A stretch of 64,000 bases of DNA from Panax quinquefolius (taxonomy: Eukaryota > Streptophyta > Magnoliopsida > Apiales > Araliaceae), in NCBI GenBank assembly GCA_020205615.1, contig CM035163.1, positions 135,751,575-135,815,574 on the forward strand. The letters are read 5' to 3'. Shown in pieces: positions 50,179 to 60,249 of the stretch (position 1 is its first letter; each line of letters starts with the position of its first letter). The notes under the pieces are model-generated. The model made no database searches. It saw nothing but the letters and a program-made list of their open reading frames with translations, and had not been told where the DNA came from. The translations under genes and the position numbers were made by a program.

Positions 50179-50392
50179 AGAAGGTTTCTCCCAACGAAGT
50201 TTCAATAGATAAATCAAAGTCTAATTTTTTCCGAGTCAAATTTAAACATTAAACACAACTAGGTAGAATAAAAAAGTGGGTAGAACTTGTATTGAATAAA
50301 GTATAGACTTCGTAATAATTTATAATTAATTTACCCGTAATAACCCGTTCGGGTTTTTCTAAATAAACGCTTCTCGCTTAAATTACCGAAGT
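50179..50392 (-). pseudogene. Protease relic of element J
   Basis: Minus-strand match to 17790-17960 of element C, including the GTTCTACCCA (DTGST region) sequence. The rest of it (FRKVVSF side) is at about 43300-43490 on the other side of K. Confidence 0.68.
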
Positions 50393-51120
50393 TTGACTTT
50401 ACTATAGGGTACATTCCACCCTTAAGTGCTTCTTCACATTCCCGATCCATGATTTGAATCATTATTCTCGATCCATATCGAATTCGGGTTGATCTGCTAT
50501 GCATGTGGTAATTAGAATTCGATGTTTAAATTCTCAATTCTTGTCCAAAAAGCAAAGTCCATTTCATCTATTTTGGCTTTATTGGATCGGGACGTCTTTT
50601 CTACACTATCAACGCGTTGTGCAAACTTTTTACCCATGCATCGCCTATTCTCCTTCATTCGGTTGTTTCTTCTTTCGGTGATCTTTGATTTTTAAATTCT
50701 CGATTCCAACTTTAATATCTTACACCCTCGCCAAAGCGTGATTTTGTTCGAGCATCACATATCGGGTAACCCAATTTTGAATTGTTGTATCCCTTTGTTC
50801 CACGACCGTCTTGCCGTTCTTCAACTTTGTTCTTCTAGCTCACGAACACGATTTTGTAATTCTAAGTTTTGATCATAAACTTCTTCTAACCAATTCTCCT
50901 CAAGTTCCCTTCTTCCTCTCTTCTTCCTCTTCTTCCTCACTCTCTAGCTACTACCTCTCAAGAACTAGCTCGGGTGCAACAATTAGTTCTTCATTCACTA
51001 CGTGGATATCTCTAATTTGTTCCTCGTCGACCTTTGCATTAACTCGATTAGTGATTAAAGGTGTCACAACGGGCCACATTCACTCCATTGTGAATATTTT
51101 CAATTTGCCATTTCCAAACA
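50393..51120 (-). pseudogene. Coiled-coil ORF of element J
   Basis: Minus-strand counterpart of 17037-17752. It begins near 51120 with the MA-NGK/IHNGV type gag N-terminus, continues through the acidic GAAGAAGAGG run (about 50930) and the QNxVxxxxMLEQ-KHSLAE region, and ends before the protease at about 50390. Many single-base losses break all frames. It is the third copy showing the same order. Confidence 0.68.
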
Positions 51121-51293
51121 CCGCCACAACACGAGGTTAATTAATATATCAAATATTATCCCTATACTCAACCAAACCAATTAAATAACAAATAAACTTA
51201 GGTAGATCATACTAGCGAAGGAATTCCCTGCTCTCCCTCCTAGTTCTTATCTCGGATCTTAGCGGGGATCATATCCCTAAGCTCGATACCAAC
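51121..51293 (-). other. Leader and primer binding site of element J
   Basis: The primer site TGGTATCGAGC is the complement of 51281-51291. The leader shows the family words GATAAGAACTAGGAGGG and AATTCCTTCGCTAG. Confidence 0.82.
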
Positions 51294-53694
51294 CGCGACG
51301 CCCCAAAATTAGGTATCGCCACCCATCTTGGGTCGCCACTTACATGGTACATAAATTCAAATACAACTTACTAATATAATTATGGGTATGTACAATACTG
51401 ACATAAACCGTGAGTTTGAATACAAATATTGTCTACTAGATATTATACAAACTCAAAAGGAGTCCTCATTACAACTATTATCACACTATTTCACGAATAG
51501 TGAGGACTACTAATGCTATCCTCCGGACCATTACTAAGTTCCACGACTCGTCCAGCTTATGTTCTCATTTCACAAGAGAAACGGTGAAAAGAAAGGGTGA
51601 GCTCAACTAGCCCAAAGAAGAATTATTATGACTAAGATAATGCGAGAATAAATTATCATTAACCTTCAACGATGTTAAACCGATAAAATACAATAGACAA
51701 CAAGTTTAAGCTGCAATGAATAAGCAATCCATTAAAAGAGTCAAGTAGAAAATAAAATCTACTATCTTTTATGATTTAAAAGGTTTTTCATCCTTTGTTA
51801 TATTTGAGACTCAAACTTTAATGAATAAACCACAATATCTAATCATCCACGCATACCACGGCCAAAGATTTTCATCAAATTATCAATGGTCACGACTATA
51901 GAATCACCCCTGGTCATAATCATACCAAAAACTATCCACCACCGCATTACAGTGCCATCGAGGACTTTTGTCACATCATTTATATCAAGCCATGATTATA
52001 CCGAGATGATCCCGGTCATAATCATACTAAGTTCATCTATGCACGTAAGCAAAGATAACATAATATAACATGAGGATGATGACAATAACATAATAATTCA
52101 ATAAAACAAGTTCAAGAATTATTTTATCCGAGGAATTAGTAACGTCCAAATTGTCAACAAGATCTTTGTTTTGTGGAGTAAAATTCAAGAATGATCGGAA
52201 GAATATTTCCATGAAAAGATCTTTGGATGAAACGCAAATATCAAGGATATTCTACTAATTTCATGGAGTATAGAAGTCAAAGTTTTAACTAACTGGGTAT
52301 AATAAAGAATGGAATAACAAAGGAAATCACCACGCATGCAGTAATTGTGATGTATGAGTTATTCAATGTAATAATAATAACGGAACGAAGTCGGTGAAAT
52401 TCACACCAAGCAGGATGATCCAACAGAATAATAAATGTTGAATAATAATAAACAATGGAACTGTGTAAGGTGTAAAACACACGACGAGGATATTCCAGCG
52501 AGAATAATAAATGCGAATAATAAATAATGGAACCAGTTAGGTGTAAAACACATGCGCACGTGATATTCCAATGTAATAATAAAGAATGGAATAATGAAGA
52601 AGATCACCAAGTATAGGGGATTCAGCGTATCTGAGTTATTCCAACAGAATAAATAAGAATGGAATAATATAAAGGATTTCACCAAGTATAGGGTATCTGG
52701 CGTACAAAAGTTATGTATAGGGTATGCTATTTTTACTGAGTTATTCCAATGAATAATAATAAATGGAATAATGAAGTTCTCTTCATGAATAAAAAGAAAA
52801 AACACTTACTTACAGGTACAACAAATAATTCCCTTACCTTAGAAGAAATGAATATTGGGGAGGTGAAGTAGCGAGAATACTTTTCTTCTTTCTCTCTATA
52901 GTTTGTCTCTACAGAGTTTCAATTGAATTCGTAAGAAAATAATGAAGGAATGAGCTTTCATTTATAGGAAAATAGAATGCATACTAATTAATTCATGAGC
53001 GGTCAGATTGATTTACTTTAATCGGGTCGGTCCATATTTAAAGCAAAATCTTTTAAATAAAATATAATATATTCTATTTATATAAAAACATTTTACTATG
53101 CAAAACACTACGCAACTTATGCAAAACACTATGCAACACTATGCATAATAAAATATAATATATTCTATTTATAGAATAACTTTAATAAAGTATTACATTT
53201 TATATAAAAGATGTTTACATTTTATTACGTTAATAATACGAATAAAACAAAACGTCATTATCATTATAATAATTCATATTATTAATAAAATGATAATGGA
53301 ATCAAACCGAGTGACTTCTCACATAAGCATCGATAATCAATACAGGTGTGCTTCTATGCAACCACACGTATTCTTTGTACTTTTACTACTAGAAAGTAGT
53401 TCAACAAGATCAAGCGGTAAAACTTCCGCCGTTATTTGATAAAATATTTTTGTCGTTTTCTCAATCCGACAATAATTACATTATGGGGTCCACCAATGAT
53501 TGAGTTAGTGCACGAATATTCCTCGCTAAACCGAATATTCCCCGACCAATCGAATATAATATAACCACTTGCATACTTTGCAAAATTTATAAATACTACC
53601 CACAACTATAATATTATCTCAAATTCACACCATAATATTAAAAAATTATTTCGACAAAATTTAAATCATTATTGATAAAATCTGGGGTCTCACA
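51294..53694 (-). repeat. 5' LTR of element J (minus strand)
   Basis: It starts TGTGAGACCCC at 53694 and ends GGGGCGTCGCG at 51294. The hairpin array is 52800-52300. The TATA word is altered to tataaatg at about 52960. It is colinear with 38445-40831. Confidence 0.92.
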
Positions 53695-53744
53695 GTGACA
53701 CCAAAGGCGGATACAAAAAAAATAAAGTCGGTGGTTTCAGGAAG

Positions 53745-55697
53745 AACATAGAGAGAAAGAAAAAAAGTATTCGCTACTTCACTACTCCTATATCCGGTTT
53801 CTTCTAAGGTAAAGGGTATTATTTCTTTTTGTATTCATGAAGAGAACTTACATTATTCCATTCTTTATTATTCATTGGAATAACTTTGTATATGCGCGGA
53901 CTACCCTATACTTGGTGAAATTCTTACATTATTCCATTCTTTATTATTATGTTGGAATAACCTTTCATGCCAATATCGTATATATGGTGAAAATTTTCTT
54001 TTATTTCATTCTTTATTATTATGTTGGAATAACTTTTACATGCCAAGCATCGCATACGTGGTGAAAATTCTTACGTTATTCCATTCTTTATTATTATGTT
54101 GGAATAACTCGCTCTATCAATAAAATCTGCATATATGGTGAAATTCTTTTGTTATTCCATTCTTTATTATTATTTTGGAATAACCTCTATATGCCAAATA
54201 CCGCATACATGGTAAAATTCTTCTATTATTCCATTCTTTATTATTCTCGCCGGAATATCACATGCGTGCGTTTTACGCGTGACACTGGTTCCATTCTTTA
54301 TTATTTTTGTCGAATATCACGTGCGTGCGCGTTTACGCGTGACACGGTTCCATTCTTTATTATTCGTCAGTAATATCACGTCCGCGATGCGTTTACACAT
54401 GACCGGGTTACATTCTTTATTATTACGCCGAAATATCACATGCGTGCGGCGCTACGCGTGACACGGTTCCAATATTTATTATTACATTGGGAATAACTTT
54501 GCTTTGCGATTTATCGCATGCGTGGTTAATTCTTACGTTATTCCATTCTTTATTATTCATTGGAATAACTCGCTACATGTGGATTACCACATGCATGGTG
54601 AATGATCCTTTGTATTCATTCCTTATTAAATTATAGAAATGATCTGTATACGTGGATTACCGCATGGTGGGAGAAAATCCATTTGTAGTTTCATATATTC
54701 TAGTATACTCAGTTGGTTAAAGTTTTGGATTCTATACTCCATGAAATTAGTAGAATATCCTGGATATTTGCGCTTCATCCAGTATCTTTTCGTGAAAATA
54801 TTCTTCTGAGCATTCTTGAATTTTACTCCACAAAGCAATATCATGTTGACAATTTGGACGTTATTGGTTCTTGGATAAATTAATTCTTGAACTTGTTTTG
54901 TTGAATTCTTATATCATTGTCATAATTTCATGTTTATATTATGTTGAAAGTCATCGTGGCACCGTAGTGCATAGATGGACTTTGTATGATTATGACCGAG
55001 ATTATTCGGTATAATCATGGTAGTAATGTTACAAATGATGTGGTAAAAGTCCTCATTGGCGTAGTGCATTGATGGGCCGATTGTTGGCATGATCGTGACC
55101 ATTGATGAATACATAAATATCCTTGGCCCGTAGTGCATGGATAATTTGTGGTTGTGATACTAATGAATATCCTTGGCCGTAGTGCAGGGATGATGTGGTT
55201 TATTTATTAAGCTGAGCCTCAGTAATAAAAGTGATGACAAAATTTTTAAATCATAGAAGATAGTAGATTTTATTCTCTACTTGACTTTTTTAATGGATTG
55301 ATTATTCCGCTGCAGTTAAACTTGATGTATGTTATATTGTATCAGTTTAACACTGTTGAAGGCTAACGATAATTTATTCTGCATTATCTTAGTCATAATA
55401 TTTCTTACTGGGCTAGTTGAGCTCACTCTTTTACTTTCATTGTTCTCTTCTGGAAATGAGAACGTAGCAGAACGGAGTGACGGTCGAGATGATAACATTA
55501 GTAGTCCTCACTATTCTATGAAATAGTGTGTTAATAAATGTATTGAGGACTTATTTTGAGTTTGAATACTGTCTAGAAGACAATATTTGTATTAAAACTC
55601 ACAGCTCGTGTTGTATGTTTAAGATTGTATTTGTATTTTGTACCATGTATTTGGCGACTCAGAATAGGTGATGTATACCTATTTTGGGGGCGTCACA
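53745..55697 (+). repeat. 3' LTR of element G, 5'-truncated
   Basis: It begins in the GAGAGAAAGAA purine stretch that normally follows the TATA box, so U3 and the promoter are missing. It ends GGGGGCGTCACA at 55697, followed by the aatct duplication. It contains the longest hairpin array of the window. Confidence 0.85.
53848..54600 (+). repeat. Hairpin-unit array of the 3' LTR of G (about 11 units)
   Basis: The ATTCCATTCTTTATTATT word starts at about 53855, 53931, 54003, 54078, 54154, 54228, 54289, 54348, 54409, 54467 and 54541. Spacing is 72-76 bp for the first five steps, about 60 bp for the next four and 74 bp for the last, so there are two unit types. Units of the first type have a perfect large stem (54151-54184). 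Several units also carry a small stem, e.g. CATGTGG-ATTA-CCACATG at 54576-54593 and TGCGAT-TT-ATCGCA at 54505-54518. Confidence 0.88.
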
Positions 55698-55699
55698 AA

Positions 55700-56220
55700 T
55701 CTTATAAATTTCATTCCCATTAATTGCCCACAAAAGTTACCATATTTAGTCAGACTATTACCAATACATATAAACCAAGTTGCTTGTTTACAAGTCTGGA
55801 GGGGTGTTTCATCCTTTGTTGAGATAAACATGAAATAAAAAATTACAATCTAAGTTGCAGTCAACAGACCCTTTGCAATCCTTGCCCTAATTTTGCACTC
55901 CTTCAGTTCATATTTCAGAGCTTTGATTTCAACATTCAAAATCTCTAATATTCTAATTAATCAAAGTATTACTACCCTTGAATGCTCACACATTAGAAAA
56001 TCAACCCAAGCGAAAAAATTACAACCACCGTGATCATCTTCACACCAATCTGGACAACCAAGGAATCTTCTACCGGCATTGTTTGAGCTTCTCCAAGCCG
56101 TCTTCATCTCTGATTTCTTCATGCACCAACAATTTTGATCCACGAGTCCTAATTTTCCCTAATTTTCTTGATCGAATTTCTTGGATTTACAATCTAATTG
56201 AGCTGTTCGAATGCTACTGA
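55700..56220 (-). pseudogene. GRF-type zinc-finger protein gene inside the MULE right end
   Basis: The minus-strand open reading (56143-55961) has CWC, then KTAWRSSNNAGRRFLGCPDW and GGCNFFAWVDFLMC, the spacing of Cys and the GRxFxxC and FFxWxD signatures of the GRF zinc finger (zf-GRF). A stop follows at about 55961. Past it another frame reads LNVEIKALKYELKECKIRAR, a short coiled coil, and then a hydrophobic run IVIFYFMFI, the layout of small plant GRF proteins (finger, coil, membrane tail). There is an upstream in-frame stop and no ATG in frame before the finger. It is transcribed inward from the right TIR, opposite to the transposase gene. It could be captured host sequence or a second MULE gene. 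Confidence 0.72.
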
Positions 56221-56309
56221 ATTACTTTGAGCTTTAAGCGTGTTCCAGCTCAATGTTGGAAAAGATAATAAAGAAAAGACTTAAACACCTCTCCAGATCC
56301 ACACGTGTG

Positions 56310-56461
56310 CCTTAGTCGGTCACTTTTGACCGGTTAACTGATGAAAGTGTGTTTTATGTTACCTTTAATTGAATTTGGGGTGTAGTTAAACAGCTTTTTC
56401 AATTTAGAATGCAAAAATCAAATATCAATATAAAATTTGAGGTTTAAATTGTCTTTTAGTC
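56310..56461 (-). repeat. MULE right terminal inverted repeat
   Basis: Reverse complement partner of 24009-24160. It ends GTCTTTTAGTC at 56461. Confidence 0.92.
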
Positions 56462-56470
56462 AATTTTAAT
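56462..56470. repeat. 9-bp target site duplication, right copy
   Basis: AATTTTAAT, identical to 24000-24008. Confidence 0.93.
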
Positions 56471-56736
56471 TTCTGATTGATATATCTACATCCATTGATC
56501 CATCTGCTCCGGTTTGATTCTCTCTCTATGCTCTCACCTATTATTACAACTCTCAATCCGACTGGTGCTCTGCTTGCTTGACTCAAATGCTATCTAGCTA
56601 GCTAATTAAGCTCAAGAGGAGAAGTTTTTTTCCTCCCAACCCCACAATAATTAACACTGTCATCATACCCCTTCTATACCCACCGCAGGAATTTATTTCT
56701 TTTTAGGGCTTCATTGGCCGTAGAAGCTTAGAATAG
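56471..56736 (+). promoter_or_regulatory. Upstream region and 5' UTR of the Pur-alpha gene
   Basis: It contains a CT-rich run (TTCTCTCTCTATGCTCTCACC, near 56517-56538) typical of plant 5' UTR/core promoters, and GCTAGCTAATTAAG (about 56597). No clear TATA box is visible in the 266 bp left between the MULE and the ATG, so part of the original promoter was displaced 32 kb away. Confidence 0.55.
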
Positions 56737-57172
56737 ATGGAAGGCAACTCGGGTGGCGGCGGTGTTGCCGCAGGCGGCGGCGGGGGTGGGAATGATGTGG
56801 AGCTGCTGTGTAAGACCCTACAAGTGGAGCACAAACTTTTCTACTTTGATCTGAAGGAGAATCCACGCGGTCGCTACCTCAAGGTTTCCGAGAAAACGTC
56901 TGCCACTAGGTCCACCATTATCGTACCCTTCAACGGCATCTCCGGGTTCTTTGTTCTCTTCAGTTACTACGTCAATTCCGATGAACAGGATGCCTGCAGC
57001 AAAGAACTTCAGCTGGATACCAAGGCATTTGAATCATATCATTTATAGCTACAAATATACCTGTACACATACATGTCTTATTCATATATATTAGAAAAAT
57101 TCATCTTTGGGTGCTTGATTACAGGTATTTTACTTTGACATTGGCGAGAATAGAAGGGGTCGGTTTTTAAAG
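56737..57172 (+). CDS. Pur-alpha-like single-stranded nucleic-acid binding protein, exons 1 and 2 (partial)
   Basis: Exon 1 (56737-57024) starts MEGNSGGGG, a glycine-rich N-terminus, followed by the first PUR repeat with LQVEHKLFYFDLKENPRGRY, ATRSTIIVPFNGISG and ELQLDTK. Exon 2 (57125-57172) gives VFYFDIGENRRGRFLK, the start of the second PUR repeat, and ends at a good GTATAT donor. The intron is 100 bp (57025-57124), acceptor TTACAG. Its donor reads AAG|GCATTT, GC instead of GT. The family binds purine-rich single-stranded DNA/RNA in the nucleus and acts in transcription control. The remaining repeats, about two thirds of the protein, were not found in the following 6.8 kb. Either intron 2 is long and filled with transposons, or the gene is truncated. 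Confidence 0.85.
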
Positions 57173-58330
57173 GTATATCCCCTTCTACACTTGCTCATAT
57201 TTTATAGCAACTTTTCTTTTGGAGCATTTTACAATTTGACCTCTTTAATTGCTTAAATAAATTTTACTTTGGCTGCATGTATTAACAAAATTAGGATATT
57301 TTACCACAGGTGGGTTATAAAAAAGGAAAATTTTAATGATAAGGGTAGCGAGAAAAGATAAAGCATAATTAGGAGGTGCCAGCTAATGGGTTGATGAACT
57401 ATATATAGCTTGTCTTACCTGTAAGGCTGTAACTCATATGCTGTCCTTAACGTACATGTATCTTGAGTTTGAGTGGGGCCATATTGCCTTCTTCCAAGGA
57501 TGCAGAAAAGAAAACCAAATAAAGTTTGTTTTTAAAGAATACATAATGGAGAGTGTGCTTTTCTTTTCTAGATACTGTGAATTTTAATCCCTAACATAAA
57601 TTTAAGTGTTTATAAATATATGTTTTGGCATGTGAACAACTCATGAAAGAAGTGTAAGAAAAGTCAAAACAAATAGTTGAGTTCTTTGACAAATAAAAAT
57701 GAAGGGAACAATGGGAACTCAACACCTCTGCATGATGGCAATGGCAATGGCAATGGCAATGGCAATGGCAATAGTTGATGTGAAATGGATCAAGAATGCT
57801 CACGAAAATTGTAAGAGATTATTTGTTATTTTTTGTATTATTATTCTAGTGTTATGACATTAATAATAACATAGAGGGGGTAAACTTTTAAAGAAGCAGT
57901 ATACGATAACTGAAACTAAAGCAACTATCCTAAAGCCCATCAAGACCAAAAAAGATTATGCAGTCAGAGACTCAGAATATGCTCCTCATGGACAAAAATT
58001 ACCAACACACTCTTCTATAAACTCAAAAAAATGAAAAGAACTCCATGGCCATACACCATCTGTCCAAAAGAAAACAACAGAGAATTAATGATTGATGCAA
58101 GACAACAATATGGAAGCTTGAATTTGCAGAAAGTAAACAAGAACAACTGTAAAACAATTAGGGTGAGGCTCCACACTAAATTACCCATGGATGAGTAAGA
58201 ATGATCGCAATCAACTGAATAAATTCTCAATATCAATAATTGAAGTCTGTGAGAATAGGATAGATCCTTCTGGTGAAGTCGATCTACTTTTATAATAAAA
58301 TGAAGAACAATCAACTCCCTATTATTATGG
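57173..58330. other. Region after Pur-alpha exon 2, no gene recognised
   Basis: AT-rich sequence that could be intron 2. I looked for an exon continuing the second PUR repeat and saw none. It contains a (TGGCAA)n hexanucleotide repeat at 57736-57772, about six units. No transposon signature is recognised up to about 58200. Confidence 0.55.
57736..57772. repeat. (TGGCAA)n hexanucleotide repeat
   Basis: About six perfect copies. On the minus strand it reads as alternating Cys-His codons in a short ORF, which I do not consider a gene. Confidence 0.93.
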
Positions 58331-58377
58331 AATTACAATCAAGTCCCCAAAGTTATGGCTTCCAATCAAAATCCCCA

Positions 58378-58457
58378 TAATTATGGGATTACAACCAAAT
58401 ATGGATAATTATGGGATTACAACCAAATAGGGATAATTATGGGATTACAACCAAATC
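58378..58457. repeat. 28-bp tandem repeat, three copies
   Basis: The unit TAATTATGGGATTACAACCA, then AATANGGA, starts at 58378, 58406 and 58434. Diverged copies precede it (58325-58377). It lies just downstream (minus sense) of the copia RNase H relic and probably belongs to that element's LTR. Confidence 0.85.
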
Positions 58458-58569
58458 CCTATATGTATGTATGTCACACGTGCCCAACTTGGACACATGA
58501 TGATCAAACACTTATTTATTCATTACTTTGGTAAAACATTTGCTGTTTGATTTGAAGAGTTAAGTGAAG

Positions 58570-59660
58570 TGCAGATCATTTATTCAAAATATGCCAGCGT
58601 CTAGCTTTTCCTTAATAAAGTGCAGGTTAATCTCCACATGCTTAGTCATGTCATGTTGAAAAGGGTTGCGAGTAATAATTATAGTTAACTTACTGCTGTA
58701 ATAGAGAATTAAAGGCTTATGAACAAGGAACCCGAGGTCCCTTAACAATTTCTTAACCCACATCAGCTTACACATCCCTTGACAAGTCCTTGCTTCTTGC
58801 TCCACCACGTAATTAAGTTTCCCCCGACAAGTGAGCAATAACCAGAGGTGGACCGTCTATCATCTGCATTGCTAGTTCAGTCAGAATTAGTAAAGGCTTC
58901 TACTCTTATATGGTCATCCTTTTAGAAGAAAATATCTTTTATCAAGTTTTCCCTTCAAGTGGCTAAGAATTCAAATTACAACATCCTTAGGAGAAGAGGT
59001 TTTGGTTGTTGGTTGGGGTTTTGAAACCAGAGAAAGAAGACTCGGCTGGGGTTTGTAGTGATAAGAGATTAGTCACTGAAAGACTTGTTGGCTTGCTCTT
59101 TCAAAATAAGGTGGCTAAGATTGGTGACTTGCCAATAGTTGGCAGACGGGCCAAGGCATTACTCTATTACTTGGCTTGAATAGCGGCCTTAGTTAGAGCG
59201 GATAGGCATTTCCCTTGCTACGCTTCCCCCTTGGGGGAAGGTTCCTTACTTAACGTACCGTGCCTGCTAGGGGTTTAGCTTCCTAGTATGAATTATGCAT
59301 ATTTGACTAACCAAAAACGCCACAAGAAAGATTGATAAGCATCCTCACAAGTCCCTAATATATACGATGACTCACAGGTTCCCTATAAACCAAATCTTCG
59401 AATTGGAATCAAGAAAGGAGTATCAATGGGCTTGCAACCCGTTTTTGGCAGAAGATAGAGGCTATATTTACACCGAGAGAGGAAGACTCTTCTAGAAGAT
59501 TGAGCTATCTGCAATACCTAAAAAAAGAAGTTTTCTAAGGTTCTTAATTTCAAAGTCCTTCACAAGCACGATCTTCTGCCACACAATTTTTACATCATTG
59601 CTAGTTGGGTCCATGATTTCATCCACATACACTATTGAGAAAGTGGAGTGTGACCGTGAT
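58570..59660 (-). pseudogene. Ty1/copia pol relic (reverse transcriptase and RNase H)
   Basis: Reading leftward: around 59640-59430 the reverse transcriptase with VYVDEIM in place of the YVDD box, FEIKNLRKL and a KSLPLS-like segment. From about 58950 comes RNase H with DRRSTSGYC (about 58840-58860), then the open reading 58584-58838 with MCKLMWVKKLLRDLGF and HDMTKHVEINLHFIKEKLD, the end of copia pol. Between the two halves, about 58980-59330, is foreign sequence. It is heavily mutated. Confidence 0.85.
58980..59330. other. Unrecognised segment inside the copia relic
   Basis: GC content is visibly higher than around it, especially 59150-59280 (CTTGCTACGCTTCCCCCTTG, GGGGGAAGGTTCC). It does not fit the copia reading. 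An organelle-derived insertion is possible but not shown. Confidence 0.35.
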
Positions 59661-59688
59661 GATCATGATCATGACCATGACCATGATG
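59651..59688. repeat. Short 6-bp repeat (GATCAT/GACCAT)n
   Basis: Six imperfect units of an ATGATC/ATGACC motif. Confidence 0.8.
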
Positions 59689-59754
59689 TCTCTTTAGAAA
59701 ATTAAAGCCTTTTATGTGGACCTTAATCCTTGGTTGACTTAACAATATGACAAG

Positions 59755-60235
59755 CGTAAAATGCCCCTAGATGTGTGTTTTGCATTTGAAGGATAAAGAG
59801 TCTCATTCTCACTTATTTTTTTATTGTTCGATGGCTTGGCATATGTTGCGGTGTTTGTTTAGTGTGATGGGTGAAAGTTGGATATGTCCGCATATCTTTT
59901 GCTATGCAACTTCAGGGGTTTTGGCCATACGAATGATAGGAGGATTCTTTGAAGATGTGCTTGTTTTACTATTTTATGGGGAATTTGGACCGAGAGGAAT
60001 GCTAATTTTTTTTGCAATTGGACTATAAATATTGAGGTGCTTTGGGATAGAATATATTTCTTCATTTCTCTTTGGGCTCATGCAATGGGAGCTTTTGGAG
60101 GAATTTCTTTGTCCAATCTTCAAAGAGATTGGCGGGGGGTTTTTCATTAATATTAAAATTTTCTCATCTTGCTTTCTTAGTTTTCTTTTGAGAGGACTTC
60201 CTGTCTTGGTCATGCTTTGTAATTTTCTCTTCTAG
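59755..60235 (+). pseudogene. LINE (non-LTR retrotransposon) reverse-transcriptase C-terminal relic
   Basis: The open reading 59771-60028 starts MCVLHLKDKESHSHLFFYCS then MAWHML, the zf-RVT pattern C-x2-C...H-F-x-C found after the reverse transcriptase of plant LINEs. Frame-shifted continuation to about 60160 (LWDRIYFF and W-A-x-A-F words). Only the 3' end of the element is present. Confidence 0.75.
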
Positions 60236-60249
60236 TCAATAAAAATATT

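Larger units (their letters stand above)
38445..53694 (-). mobile_element. Element J: minus-strand LTR retrotransposon of the coiled-coil subtype, carrying K
   Basis: On the minus strand: 5' LTR 53694-51294, primer site, coiled-coil ORF, protease, element K as insertion, non-coding block, minisatellite, polypurine tract, 3' LTR 40831-38445. The target duplication gtgac is perfect (38440-38444 and 53695-53699), and gag of element G continues on both sides. Without K the element is about 8.6 kb. No pol of its own is present. Confidence 0.92.
31090..55697 (+). mobile_element. Element G: LTR retrotransposon in the MULE, itself carrying H and J
   Basis: 5' LTR 31090-34346, primer site 34349, gag 34535 onward interrupted by solo LTR H and by element J, end of gag at 53695-53745, then a direct jump into the 3' LTR (53745-55697). 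The flanks aatct (31085-31089) and aatct (55698-55702) match perfectly. The middle of the internal region and the U3 half of the 3' LTR are deleted. The protease and later domains are absent. Confidence 0.85.
24009..56461 (+). mobile_element. MuDR-like (MULE) transposon carrying nested retrotransposons, 32.5 kb
   Basis: The terminal inverted repeats begin GACTAAAAGACAATTT at both ends and are each about 152 bp long. A perfect 9-bp duplication flanks them. Inside the left end is a plus-strand transposase gene. Inside the right end is a minus-strand GRF zinc-finger gene. Removing solo LTR F and element G leaves about 5.2 kb, a normal MULE size. The transposase is broken, so the element is dead unless helped in trans. 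Confidence 0.93.

Noticed and set aside
57591..57803. Minus-strand ORF with alternating Cys-His run
   Set aside because: Produced by the (TGGCAA)n hexanucleotide repeat; no other gene signal.
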